From CBFDBF01 sp050291465 (GTDB lineage: Bacteria > Pseudomonadota > Gammaproteobacteria > Chromatiales > Chromatiaceae): DNA of 64,000 nt. The position numbers were made by a program, and so were the translations under genes. The stretch's first letter is position 1. Every line of letters starts with the position of its first letter. The notes under the pieces are model-generated. The model had not been told where the DNA came from. It did not search any database and worked only from the letters and a program-made list of their open reading frames with translations. Where the stretch lies: assembly GCA_050291465.1 (NCBI GenBank), contig JBNKJV010000003.1, positions 1 through 64,000 on the forward strand, given 5' to 3'. This document shows, piece by piece, positions 16,858 through 25,048 of this stretch.

Positions 16858-17082
16858 ATGGCTCGAGTTCTGGTTCTCCTGTTAGGATTCGCGATGTTCT
16901 CTCACTGCGTTTACAGACTTATAATTATTCCGCAGTTACTGAACGGGCATGCCGAATTAGAAATATGGGGTTCGTACTTTATAGGTATTGATGCGCTATT
17001 CGTTGGTTTGATCTATCTGGCAGTCTCTATCCTGTTCATAATCTATGGAGTGATCGGCGTAAAACGCAGACTAAGAATTTGA
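16858..17082 (+). CDS. small membrane protein, unknown
   Basis: 74 residues, starting with ATG after AGGGAAATAGGGA. Two hydrophobic segments (ARVLVLLLGFAMFSHCVYRL and ALFVGLIYLAVSILFIIYGVIG) and a basic C-terminus. No family recognised. It lies in the island between repeat copies B and C. Confidence 0.5.
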   Translation: MARVLVLLLGFAMFSHCVYRLIIIPQLLNGHAELEIWGSYFIGIDALFVGLIYLAVSILFIIYGVIGVKRRLRI

Positions 17083-17242
17083 TACGGAAAGTCTGAGAAT
17101 CTTTTCATTGGCGTTTCCCGCTCGACGTTATCTTTATTACAAATAACATAAACCACTTTCTAAATAGCAGCCAATTAATAATAGTTTTCGCCTATGGTGA
17201 ATGAAACAGACGTGTGAAATATCCTCATTGGAGAGCGGGAAA

Positions 17243-17303
17243 GCCGGGTCGGAACAGAGTTTTAGCCAATATTAGCAGTAATTATGTTCTGACCCCGATA
17301 CTG
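17243..17303. repeat. dispersed hairpin repeat, copy C
   Basis: GCCGGGTCGGAACAGAG on the left and ATGTTCTGACCCCGATAC on the right form an 11-bp stem (GGGTCGGAACA with TGTTCTGACCC, one G-T wobble), with interior TTTTAGCCAATATTAGCAG. The preceding GAGCGGGAAA also precedes copy D, so the conserved unit extends about 10 bp to the left. It sits in a 277-bp gap that otherwise holds no gene. Confidence 0.8.
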
Positions 17304-17359
17304 GGACGCGGTCGCTGATGCTCCTGCTCCGCTGAAGGCAATATCAGGGCAAAATAAGA

Positions 17360-17905
17360 ATGATCAGAACGGTATCCACTCATACTACTGGAATTGAAGC
17401 TCACATCGTACGATGCCGATTGGAGCATGAAGGAATTCCTGTATTTGTTGCATTTGAACATCATGTATGGGCTGAGTGGCCACTTTCTGTTGCGCTTGGC
17501 GGTGTGAGAGTACAAGTACCGAATTCATACTATGAATCAGCACAAACAATAGTAAACAATATCATTGCCGGTAAATATGAATCTGAATTAAACACTGATG
17601 AACTACAGCCTAATTTACCAACTTGCCCTTACTGCACCTCAGGAGCCGTTGAGGAGGTAAGTTGGCCATGGAAAGTAGCGTTATTATTATTGTTCATGCT
17701 AAACATGCCAATGCCATATACAAAGCACAAGAAAAAATGCGCCCTATGCTGTAACACATGGATTGCGCATGAACAAAGAAGCTATCCTATTTATGTTATT
17801 TTCATTGTGTTGATTATCATCGTAGCAATCTTTTTCGTCATGAGTGAAGCATGGTGCCATTGGTGTAGATTACATTGTGAAAATCCATATGTATGCGTAC
17901 CCTAA
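17360..17905 (+). CDS. DUF2007-type domain, zinc-ribbon membrane protein
   Basis: 181 residues. The N-terminal 65 residues (TGIEAHIVRCRLEHEGIPVF, VRVQVPNSYYESAQ) match the DUF2007 putative signal-transducing fold. A zinc-ribbon-like segment follows (CPYCTSG with CALCCNTW), with a hydrophobic stretch (ALLLLFMLNMPM) between the Cys pairs, then a strong transmembrane helix (YVIFIVLIIIVAIFFVM) and a short Cys-rich tail. Function unknown; likely membrane-bound. Confidence 0.6.
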   Translation: MIRTVSTHTTGIEAHIVRCRLEHEGIPVFVAFEHHVWAEWPLSVALGGVRVQVPNSYYESAQTIVNNIIAGKYESELNTDELQPNLPTCPYCTSGAVEEVSWPWKVALLLLFMLNMPMPYTKHKKKCALCCNTWIAHEQRSYPIYVIFIVLIIIVAIFFVMSEAWCHWCRLHCENPYVCVP

Positions 17906-17933
17906 TAATTAGGGCAAGCTCGCTCCGCGGGAA

Positions 17934-17992
17934 GCCGGGTCGGATCGTAGTTTTCACTAATATATACGGTAATTGTGTTAGGACCCCGATAC
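17934..17992. repeat. dispersed hairpin repeat, copy D
   Basis: GCCGGGTCGGATCGTAG and AATTGTGTTAGGACCCCG as imperfect arms, with interior TTTTCACTAATATATACGG. The left flank GCGGGAAGCC is shared with copy C. It ends 18 bases before the next gene. Confidence 0.78.
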
Positions 17993-18009
17993 TATAAAAG
18001 GATCTATGA

Positions 18010-18435
18010 ATGTTAGGCGCTATTATTGCAAAACAAAAAGTACGATCCGCATTTTCATATTTTAATAGTCGAAATATGAAAAAATTCCTTTCTTTATGGT
18101 CCGAAGACGCAACTTTTACCTATCCTGGGAACTTATCTGTTAGTGGCACAAAGGTGGGCAAGTCTGCAATAACTAATTGGTTTAACCATTTGATGGTTTC
18201 AGGCCCTAAAGTCCATTTTTCGATAAAAAGCATTTGTGTGCACAATATGTTTGATATTTTCGGAACAAATGTGATTGCCGCTGAATGGGATAATTCGATA
18301 ACTAATCGTATTGGTATAGATTACCTGGTTAAAGGGGTTAGTGTCATCAGGATAAAAAAGGGAAAAATAGTAGAAGTACGTGATTACATATTCGACTTAG
18401 AGAACTTATCGAAAGTGTGGTGCGAAGAATCATAA
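18010..18435 (+). CDS. SnoaL/NTF2-like protein
   Basis: 141 residues with the SnoaL/NTF2 pattern: a helical start (VRSAFSYFNSRNMKKFLSLW), SEDATFTYPG, GKSAITNWFNHLM, then strands ending GVSVIRIKKGKIVEVRDYIFD. The fold is a cone-shaped alpha/beta barrel used by small ketosteroid isomerase-like enzymes and by binding proteins, so no reaction can be given. No signal peptide. AT-rich single gene in the island. Confidence 0.7.
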   Translation: MLGAIIAKQKVRSAFSYFNSRNMKKFLSLWSEDATFTYPGNLSVSGTKVGKSAITNWFNHLMVSGPKVHFSIKSICVHNMFDIFGTNVIAAEWDNSITNRIGIDYLVKGVSVIRIKKGKIVEVRDYIFDLENLSKVWCEES

Positions 18436-18635
18436 ATAGCCGTTAGCGGTGGAAAGCTCTTATAATTCCAGTTTTAAGTTTGTCATTGACAACATTTGTT
18501 TCACGAAAAAATGCTCGGATTGGTGGCTGTCAGATGGCGCCGGTTTATAATCAGTAGGTTAGGTGTGATCCTGGCTCTCGGATCTGCGCGGCGCATCAGA
18601 CCTTTTCCAGGAGCGTTACGCGCAGGGAAGACATA
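18436..18635. other. intergenic gap, no gene seen
   Basis: Two hundred bases between the SnoaL-like gene and the broken cupin gene. No open frame with a start signal and no copy of the dispersed repeat was recognised; it should contain the former promoter of the cupin gene. Confidence 0.4.
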
Positions 18636-19010
18636 ATGAAAAAGACAAAGTTAACCGAAGCGCGGAAACGAATCCGTAATGGTTTGGTCTCCTATATATT
18701 GCTCCAGCAGGGAGATACACAATCCAATAATATTGCAATCACGTGGGTAGAAATCGAAGCGGGCAAGAAACAAAAATCGCATTCTCACTCGCCTGAGCAA
18801 GCATATATAATCGTCCGTGGATGTGGCCTAATGCAGGTAGGTTCGGAGTAATCCGATGTAAGTGCAGGCGACATGATCTTTATCCCTTCTAATGTTATAC
18901 ATGGTATTGAGAACGCGGGATCTGAAATACTCGTCTACGTTTCGGTCTCGGTTCCTGCTTTTGATCTTGAAGCGCTATATGACAGCGGGCAACTTAAATC
19001 AGGTCGCTAA
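18636..19010 (+). pseudogene. cupin-domain protein interrupted by an in-frame stop
   Basis: Reading from the ATG at 18636 gives 71 residues of a cupin (ITWVEIEAGKKQKSHSHSPE with metal-binding His residues, QAYIIVRGCGLMQVGSE). A TAA at 18849 then ends the frame. The same frame continues without shift for 53 more codons as SDVSAGDMIFIPSNVIHGIE, the expected second half of a small cupin, to the stop at 19010. One nonsense change therefore splits an otherwise intact gene of about 124 codons. The second metal-binding motif lies after the stop, so the shortened product should be inactive. A sequencing error or programmed readthrough are the alternatives. Confidence 0.8.
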
Positions 19011-19058
19011 ATGGTATTACAGATTACAATTAATAAACACGCTTGTTAGGAACGCTAT

Positions 19059-19505
19059 ATGAAAGTATTTAAAGTTACTTTATTGATAGCGGGAATATCA
19101 AGTATATTGATTTCAATATTTCAGGCGATAATATCCTTTTCGGTCGACTGGAGCAGATATTTTGATGCGCCGGAGCAATTGTTATCAAATCCCTTTTTAT
19201 TGTATGTGTCGGGTGTTATAGCCGCCATTATCTTTGCGATCTTTGGTCTGTATGGGATATCAGGAGCTGGATATATACGTAAATTACCTTACTTGCGCCT
19301 GACCTTAGTATTGATAGGAGGTATATATACGATAAGAGGGTTAGCCGTCATATTCTTTGTGCTTCAGAAAGCGGAGCTTATTCCGGTCGCAGACACTATA
19401 CCCCCGGCAGAGCCGGGTTCGTCACTGGTTTCCCTCTTAGTGGGATTGATGTATTTAGTGGGTACGCTTGGATTGTGGTCGAGTTTTAGACATGAAACGC
19501 AATAG
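19059..19505 (+). CDS. four-helix membrane protein, unknown
   Basis: 148 residues with four hydrophobic segments (VTLLIAGISSILISIFQAII; LLYVSGVIAAIIFAIFGLYG; LRLTLVLIGGIYTIRGLAVI; LVSLLVGLMYLVGTLGL). No recognised signature. Integral membrane location is clear; function is not. Confidence 0.6.
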   Translation: MKVFKVTLLIAGISSILISIFQAIISFSVDWSRYFDAPEQLLSNPFLLYVSGVIAAIIFAIFGLYGISGAGYIRKLPYLRLTLVLIGGIYTIRGLAVIFFVLQKAELIPVADTIPPAEPGSSLVSLLVGLMYLVGTLGLWSSFRHETQ

Positions 19506-19604
19506 AAATGCCCAGTCAGAGATATTACAGCCGAGCCGGAATTGGGTGGGCAAGCAGCTTCGACCGTCATAACTAGCGTCGTCATGATCTCCTAGGAAAT
19601 AAAT

Positions 19605-19985
19605 ATGAAATGTTTTAATCATCAGGAAATCGATGCGGTCGGTATTTGTAAGTCCTGTAATAAGGGACTATGTCCCGAGTGTGCTGCGGAAGTCGATTTG
19701 TCTCTGGCGTGTAAAGCCACATGTATAGAAGAGGTGGCAGCGATAGATGCTCAAATTAAAAGGGCCCGCGTTACGATGTCAGCCCAGAAAAATAGCAGAA
19801 TGTTCCTGCCTTCGTTCTTTATGGTGTTAGGTGCGATATTTATAGCGATAAACATATACAAGACAAGCGGTATAGATTATCGAACGATCCCCGGGGTTGC
19901 TTTCATCCTGTTTGGCGTCGTTTTTATGTTTATTAATCGCAAGTGGGTTAAAGAGATGGAAAACGAAAATAGTCAGGCAAACTGA
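19605..19985 (+). CDS. B-box-type zinc-finger membrane protein
   Basis: 126 residues. The N-terminus MKCFNHQEIDAVGICKSC plus NKGLCPECAAEV gives the C/H spacing of a small B-box-like zinc finger, often found in short bacterial membrane proteins. Two transmembrane helices follow (FLPSFFMVLGAIFIAINIY and IPGVAFILFGVVFMFINRKW). The finger presumably faces the cytoplasm. Function unknown. Confidence 0.65.
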   Translation: MKCFNHQEIDAVGICKSCNKGLCPECAAEVDLSLACKATCIEEVAAIDAQIKRARVTMSAQKNSRMFLPSFFMVLGAIFIAINIYKTSGIDYRTIPGVAFILFGVVFMFINRKWVKEMENENSQAN

Positions 19986-20016
19986 ATAGCCTCCAATTAC
20001 AAATAGATCCCCGTAT

Positions 20017-20487
20017 ATGGCAGATGAAATAGACTTATGGGATAACCTCGTTGAAGAGAGCTTTCGTTATGTAGATTCATGCCAGATGGAACTGGAGAAA
20101 GAATTTGAGCTTTCCAAACATGAGCGCTGGGACTTTGACCAGGAGGCGGGAACCCTGACATTCTCGAATAAGGGCAATCCCACGGTAATAGCGGAATTTC
20201 AGTTCGTGGGTTCATATTCATCTGAAACCGGAACCTGGTTATGGGCGTGGGCCAATTCCTCCATCGAGCCCAAGTTGTATGAAAAGCTTGATGCGGTTTA
20301 TATATATGGCGAGAAAAACAGGTTTACCAGGCTGACCTCACAAAAATGGGAGGCCGATGAGACGGACGGATGGGAAATGGCTGCGATTGCCGCCTATTTG
20401 CTCAAGGCGAAAGGTGTTTATCGCCCGCCGTTCAGCAAGGGATTTGCTTTTATGGTTATTACGGATATTAATAAGGTTGCAGGATAG
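20017..20487 (+). CDS. DUF6882-like cytoplasmic protein
   Basis: 156 residues without signal or membrane segments. ERWDFDQEAGTLTFSN, GSYSSETGTWLWAWANSS and WEADETDGWEMAAIAAYLL resemble a family of small bacterial proteins annotated as DUF6882; I am not certain of the number. It starts 31 bases after the B-box gene and may share its transcript. Function unknown. Confidence 0.6.
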   Translation: MADEIDLWDNLVEESFRYVDSCQMELEKEFELSKHERWDFDQEAGTLTFSNKGNPTVIAEFQFVGSYSSETGTWLWAWANSSIEPKLYEKLDAVYIYGEKNRFTRLTSQKWEADETDGWEMAAIAAYLLKAKGVYRPPFSKGFAFMVITDINKVAG

Positions 20488-20540
20488 GCGCAAAAACCTA
20501 TTCAGCTCGGATAGCCTTAATATTTTTTCGGATTAGGAAT

Positions 20541-21077
20541 TTGAAAAAGGGCAAGACAATCAGCCTGCTGGCGGCGGTTCTTATACTGACCGTATTGGCC
20601 TACGGCTACTGGTACGCATCCACCTATGGTTGGCTTCAGGTGTCCTTAAGAGACGTCTCGGGAAAAATCCAAAATTCGATCAAAAATGCCGAATTGACGT
20701 TTTACGATTCAAACAATAAGGCATTGGCCGAAGGCAGAAGCGATGGCAATAATGGGGTGGTGTACCTTAATCATCCGGAAGCCGGGTACTGTGTTGAGGA
20801 GGAAAGCCGAAAACCCTATTCGAAGGATGACCGGCAATCCTGGTATGACTGCTATGAAAAGCAGGCGAAATGGACCGCCGAGTGGGCAGGAAAGGTCAGC
20901 AATGTTGATCTGAAATTCGGCGATTGCAGCCTGCGTCATATCCCGGTAAAGGTCTCTGCATCAAAAGGAGACTGGTGGTTGTGGTGGGTTCCGCTTCCTC
21001 ACCAGGGTGGAAAGCCGACGGGCTATTTTTACATCGATATCCGGGTCGACGGGCCAAAATGCAGGCAGATGCCTTAA
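20541..21077 (+). CDS. secreted/anchored protein, unknown
   Basis: 178 residues from a TTG start. The N-terminal signal or anchor (LLAAVLILTVLAYGYWYAST) precedes a beta-rich domain (IKNAELTFYDSNNKALAEG, GVVYLNHPEAGYCVEEE) and a Cys-containing C-terminal part. No family recognised. The next gene begins 24 bases later, so the two are likely an operon. Confidence 0.55.
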   Translation: MKKGKTISLLAAVLILTVLAYGYWYASTYGWLQVSLRDVSGKIQNSIKNAELTFYDSNNKALAEGRSDGNNGVVYLNHPEAGYCVEEESRKPYSKDDRQSWYDCYEKQAKWTAEWAGKVSNVDLKFGDCSLRHIPVKVSASKGDWWLWWVPLPHQGGKPTGYFYIDIRVDGPKCRQMP

Positions 21078-21101
21078 CTGGCGGAATATAAAGGAAAACC
21101 A

Positions 21102-21929
21102 ATGAAAGCCTGGCCTTGGTTTATCGGTCTGCTGTTCCTGGTTGCCGTGGACTACCTGGTGTTCGACGCGCAGTTGGCCGCGATGGAGAAGGAAGCGGTG
21201 TCATTGAACAGGGATATCCGGAAATCCGAAAGTATCCTCGAGCAGGCGGCTCAAATCGCACCGGTGGGGGATAAGGAACTGGATGGACTGCCGTCTGCAG
21301 TTAACGAGGCAAAAAGATCAGCGGCCGAACTGAATTCCGCATTCGTTAATCCTGCAGATATGAGGTCCCAGGTGAACAGTCAGGTGCAAAACGCGCTTGT
21401 TCCTGATGTCTCCATACTCGAATTGGCAGGAACAGGCGACAGAGAACGCGAATTCTACTCCGAACACGAATTCAAGCTGATTCTCTCCGGGAGCAGGGCT
21501 GATTTGAAGGCCACGGTGAAAGCGATCGAGCAAGGGCCGGTATATGTTGCCTGGGAGACGGCGCGTTGGGTGTTCGGTGAGGGACCCGTGGTAAATCTCA
21601 AGCTTGAGTTCAAGGTGTTTGCTCTTGTTGAATCTCCATTCCCGCCCGACATACGGGAACTCCCGGTGTGTTCCCCCGCTCCGCCGTCCGAGGTCTGGCT
21701 GCCGTGGCTGACCGATGATTTGATGGAGTTGCGGCAAGAACGGCAACAAATGTGTTCAGAAAGCAAGGCCAACCCCCTAAGGACTGCCGCGGCTCTGGAG
21801 TTGGAGGCCTATTCCGTATCCCGCAAGGTACGGGAGGCGATTCTGAGAGTATTGCGCGAGCATGAGACGCCTTTAACGGCGCTAATGCCCGATATTACGG
21901 ATATTCGGGATGAGCCGGGATTCCAATGA
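21102..21929 (+). CDS. membrane-anchored coiled-coil protein, unknown
   Basis: 275 residues: an N-terminal transmembrane anchor (PWFIGLLFLVAVDYLVF), a heptad-like helix (LAAMEKEAVSLNRDIRKSE), and a periplasmic domain (EFYSEHEFKLILSGSRADLK, VYVAWETARWVFGEGPVVNLKLEFKVF). The plan of a short anchor, a coiled coil and a ferredoxin-like domain resembles PilO/GspM-type proteins, but no other pilus or secretion gene is near. It follows the previous gene by 24 bases. Confidence 0.55.
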   Translation: MKAWPWFIGLLFLVAVDYLVFDAQLAAMEKEAVSLNRDIRKSESILEQAAQIAPVGDKELDGLPSAVNEAKRSAAELNSAFVNPADMRSQVNSQVQNALVPDVSILELAGTGDREREFYSEHEFKLILSGSRADLKATVKAIEQGPVYVAWETARWVFGEGPVVNLKLEFKVFALVESPFPPDIRELPVCSPAPPSEVWLPWLTDDLMELRQERQQMCSESKANPLRTAAALELEAYSVSRKVREAILRVLREHETPLTALMPDITDIRDEPGFQ

Positions 21930-22049
21930 TTGGCAACCGGCAAAAGAGAATGAATCACGGCGTCCGGGGTATAATGCGCGAGATTTTTCGCCTCGTCCGA
22001 AACGACTTCGAAGCGTGGCATTCCTGACTCGAAAGGGAGTTATAGCGTT

Positions 22050-22457
22050 ATGTTTAGGCATATCTGGAAATGGGCTTTTATCATCTTCTTTGTTTATGCG
22101 GTTGTCGGGTGCTCCAATGATTCTGCCGATACCGAGCGCGTCAGTCTTCCGTTTGATTCAATTGAGGCGGATGTTGATTTGCATATACCACCTGGTACGG
22201 AGGGAAAGCCTTCCGGCGACGGTGCATGGCCGCCTTCCATTGTATTCGATCCCCCCGTGCATCCCCTGGGTGAAGTGCGTTGGCTACGGATTGAGAAAAA
22301 GGATGTGCCCTTGGAAAGTACGGAGTTAAAGGATGGGATGCTTAAAACGAAAGAGTTTGGGGATCTGGAGCTTGTTATGCTTGGTCCGTCGCGGCTGGAA
22401 TTGCATGCCACCCGGGCGCAAATCAGTAAGATTGAGGATTGGCTCACCAAGGATTAA
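22050..22457 (+). CDS. lipoprotein, unknown
   Basis: 135 residues with a clear lipoprotein signal (WAFIIFFVYAVVGCSND). The mature part is short and beta-rich (VRWLRIEKKDVPLESTELK, LELVMLGPSRLELHATRAQ). Family unknown. A TATAAT-type box (GGGTATAATGCGC) lies about 80 bases upstream, similar to the one before 16169. The next gene starts 17 bases after its stop. Confidence 0.6.
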   Translation: MFRHIWKWAFIIFFVYAVVGCSNDSADTERVSLPFDSIEADVDLHIPPGTEGKPSGDGAWPPSIVFDPPVHPLGEVRWLRIEKKDVPLESTELKDGMLKTKEFGDLELVMLGPSRLELHATRAQISKIEDWLTKD

Positions 22458-22473
22458 CTGAACCCACCTCAAA

Positions 22474-23064
22474 ATGCCGACATTCATCAGTCATGCAGTT
22501 GTGGGGCTTGCGGGAGCCGGTGCCCTGAAGCCCAAACAGGAGCGCTTAAAGCTGGCCGTCTTTTCAGTTCTCTGTGCGATTGCGCCGGACGCGGATGTCC
22601 TGGCCTTCAGGCTGGGTATAGAGTATGGGGATTTTTTCGGGCATCGAGGGTTCTTTCACTCTCTGTTCGCGGGGGTGTGTCTGGGATTGTTGGTGGCGGG
22701 CGTGTTTTTCAGATCAAGGGGCATATTCTCCAGGGAATGGTGGTGGCTCGCGCTCTATTTTTCGGCAATTACCTGCTCGCACGGTATTCTTGATGCGTTT
22801 ACCAACGGCAGTCTGGGGATTGCGCTGCTGGCGCCGTTCGATAATACGCGCTATTTCTTCTGGATCACCCCCATAGAGGTGGTTACTCTGAACCCCGCCA
22901 GGTTCTTCTCCCTGCATGGGCTGAAGGTGGTAGGTAACGAAATGCTATTGATCTGGGCGCCGGCCCTGGCGTTATACCTTTCCGCGAGATTGATTCATCG
23001 CATAAATAGCAATAGCGGGGGACAACCCCTTGTTTCTGTCATAAATGAGGACTCCGTCGAGTAA
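22474..23064 (+). CDS. YdjM/DUF457-type membrane-bound putative metal-dependent hydrolase
   Basis: 196 residues. MPTFISHAVVGLAGAGAL, the APDADVLAF segment, FFGHRGFFHSLF and SHGILDAFTNG are the conserved His/Asp patches of the YdjM (LexA-regulated inner-membrane) family, annotated as metal-dependent hydrolases without a proven substrate. Several transmembrane segments are present. It follows the lipoprotein gene closely. Family call is firm; the reaction is unknown. Confidence 0.8.
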   Translation: MPTFISHAVVGLAGAGALKPKQERLKLAVFSVLCAIAPDADVLAFRLGIEYGDFFGHRGFFHSLFAGVCLGLLVAGVFFRSRGIFSREWWWLALYFSAITCSHGILDAFTNGSLGIALLAPFDNTRYFFWITPIEVVTLNPARFFSLHGLKVVGNEMLLIWAPALALYLSARLIHRINSNSGGQPLVSVINEDSVE

Positions 23065-23141
23065 AGAATTACGGCACCGGGATAGGCTTATCTGGAAGCA
23101 ACAGATTAAACAACAATAACGTATAACAATAGGAGTTAGCC

Positions 23142-23624
23142 ATGAATAGATTCAGATTCGTATGTTTGATATTCGTTCTGCTTTCAATGAACGTGTATGC
23201 GGATCCTGTTGTGGATGAAGAGACGGTAAGGTCCATAAGCGCGGAGATGGCGCAGGCGGGAAGAGATAAGGATATTTCCGTTTTAGAGAAGTACATATAC
23301 CCGGGCAGCGTATTAATTGTTGATATGGATCCTGCTCCCGGCATGGGTGAAACGGAGATCGGCTATGAGGATTATATGAAGCTTACCAGGCAAAGCTGGA
23401 GCATGATAACTAATGTAGCTATTCATGATGAGGAGCTCTCGTTATCAGTAGATAAAGAAAAGAACCAGGCCACAATCGAAGAAAAATCGACGGTGGATTA
23501 CGAGATGATGGGGATGAAGATAAAGGATGTCTCGGTCAGCAAGACCACGTATGGTGTTGTGAACGGGCAAATAAAGATACTAAAGGCAACGGATCAATTG
23601 ATCAGTTCCGGCCCGGTGGAGTAG
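23142..23624 (+). CDS. exported NTF2/SnoaL-like protein
   Basis: 160 residues with a signal peptide (FVCLIFVLLSMNVYADP). The mature part reads as an NTF2-like domain (EMAQAGRDKDISVLEKYIYP, IGYEDYMKLTRQSWSMI, SVSKTTYGVVNGQIKILKAT). An AGGAG site precedes the ATG. Likely periplasmic; function unknown. It is the last plus-strand gene of the island array. Confidence 0.65.
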   Translation: MNRFRFVCLIFVLLSMNVYADPVVDEETVRSISAEMAQAGRDKDISVLEKYIYPGSVLIVDMDPAPGMGETEIGYEDYMKLTRQSWSMITNVAIHDEELSLSVDKEKNQATIEEKSTVDYEMMGMKIKDVSVSKTTYGVVNGQIKILKATDQLISSGPVE

Positions 23625-23698
23625 TCGAAAATAAAACTCCCGGTTCGTTTTATAGGACTAAATACTTTGTTACCCTTCACCTCTATATGCAGGGTCTG

Positions 23699-23760
23699 GG
23701 GGCAGTATACCTATCTCTAAGGCGCACAAGGAAAGGTGTTTGAAATGAGTATACTGTCCC
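23699..23760. repeat. second palindromic element class (GTATAC arms)
   Basis: GGGGCAGTATAC (23699-23710) and GTATACTGTCCC (23749-23760) form a 12-bp stem with one G-T pair around a 38-base interior. The size is typical of a REP/BIME-like unit, but the sequence is unrelated to copies A-D. It sits between convergent genes. Confidence 0.75.
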
Positions 23761-23821
23761 TAGAAATCATTACGCTGACTAAATAGAGGTCGAACTGGGG
23801 AGGGCATTGGCCGGGCCCGGG

Positions 23822-24589
23822 CTAGCAGTTCTTCTTCTCTTGAAAATGCTCGTAGGCATTAAGGTCAAATAGATGGCTTGAGCTGATTTGATCTATCGGG
23901 ATTACGATTTCAAAATCATCCAATTCCAGATGGAATAAATCATCATGTTCGTCATCATCGAGCCTTGTAAATACTTCCAAATAATCAGTTGTAAATTCCA
24001 CTTCTTGAGTTGCTTCATGACGAAAGCCGCTCATTAAAGGCAATATTCTGATTGCTTTTCTTTCTTCAATAGGGTTAGGTGCCCGTACCGCCCAGCCGAC
24101 ATAAACTTTTCCACATTGAAGACTGAAGAAAATTGGCAAGGTACGGTATAAAGAACGTGCAACAAGTAACTCGAAATCGTTGTTCTTTATAGCATTATGA
24201 AGCAAAAGTTTTTGCCATTCCTGACAAAACGTTGATTTTTGCAGGAATCTGGAGTTGGGCAGATTAAGTAAATGTCCGATGCTTGGGCCGAGTGCAAACG
24301 AAAAAATTAATACAGTAAGCTTACTGGTGGTGCCCCATATTGAAACAGGGGTGTGATCTGCTTGTATGACATTTGATACAAGCAAGAGGATATTCTGATA
24401 CCAAAAGTGATCGAAAAATATAACGTGTAGCTCGGTTGCTACGGCCGTTAAAAAGATGGCATAAAAAATGGCGCGGAAGTAAAGCTTATGTCCGGATTCC
24501 CTCGCGGTCCAATACAGCGACGCATTCCAGATTATTGAAAAGGCATACCCGCCGACAAGCGGGAGAAATAAAAATGGTGTTAGCGACAC
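23822..24589 (-). CDS. membrane protein with acidic C-terminal domain, unknown
   Basis: 255 residues. Three or four hydrophobic segments occupy the first 110 (LFLPLVGGYAFSIIWNASL, AIFYAIFLTAVATELHVIFF, LTVLIFSFALGPSIGHLL). A cytoplasmic domain rich in acidic residues follows (VFTRLDDDEHDDLFHLELDD). I recognise no family. It lies eight bases downstream of a 60-residue gene, so the two form a minus-strand pair that differs in orientation from the rest of the island. Confidence 0.6.
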   Translation of the reverse strand: MSLTPFLFLPLVGGYAFSIIWNASLYWTARESGHKLYFRAIFYAIFLTAVATELHVIFFDHFWYQNILLLVSNVIQADHTPVSIWGTTSKLTVLIFSFALGPSIGHLLNLPNSRFLQKSTFCQEWQKLLLHNAIKNNDFELLVARSLYRTLPIFFSLQCGKVYVGWAVRAPNPIEERKAIRILPLMSGFRHEATQEVEFTTDYLEVFTRLDDDEHDDLFHLELDDFEIVIPIDQISSSHLFDLNAYEHFQEKKNC

Positions 24590-24597
24590 GCGGCTTA

Positions 24598-24780
24598 CTA
24601 AGCGCTTTTAAGTAGTTTTTTCTGCTTAATACGCTCAAGCGCTTCAATTTGCTTTTTCGCTTTTTCTGATTTAACTAGTTCGCTAGAGTTAACAGATATA
24701 ACCCCAGCGCCAGAAATGTGGAACATAACTCCACTTTCTTTTTCGGTAGTAGAGGGCTTTCTATGGGAGTCCTTGGGCAT
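24598..24780 (-). CDS. small basic protein paired with the membrane protein
   Basis: 60 residues, highly charged, with a basic C-terminus (SEKAKKQIEALERIKQKKLL). The central VMFHISGAGVISVNSSELV resembles short accessory proteins found next to membrane components. Its stop is eight bases from the next start, suggesting translational coupling. No family recognised. Confidence 0.5.
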   Translation of the reverse strand: MPKDSHRKPSTTEKESGVMFHISGAGVISVNSSELVKSEKAKKQIEALERIKQKKLLKSA

Positions 24781-24996
24781 GTTAGACCTTTAAATTTCGA
24801 GTATATCCATATATATCTAGCCGTGATGCAAATAATTTAACTTGCGCGACTACATATTATATTTCCTTTCCGACAGGTTCAAACGTTAGTATAGCTTACA
24901 AACTCTATTCATAGAGGCTATTTATGCCGCATAAACAGGGCATATAGGAAGAGGCTGATTTTTACCTCTCCATAGTGATATCCCGATATTTCGATA

Positions 24997-25023
24997 TAAA
25001 AAAAGGGGCGGATAAACCGCCCC
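24997..25023 (-). terminator. intrinsic terminator of the NuoEFG-GltD operon
   Basis: Read on the minus strand: GGGGCGG, loop TTTAT, CCGCCCC, then eight Ts. Strong and correctly placed 25 bases after the last gene of the operon. Confidence 0.92.
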
Positions 25024-25048
25024 ATATTATTCCCTTTGGATCTTCCGG

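Noticed and set aside
13863..23624. Chromosomal integron cassette array
   Set aside because: Small same-strand orphan genes suggested it, and GTTAGGC occurs at 18012, but no matched R''/R' core pairs, no attC-like folds at each gap and no integrase are present.
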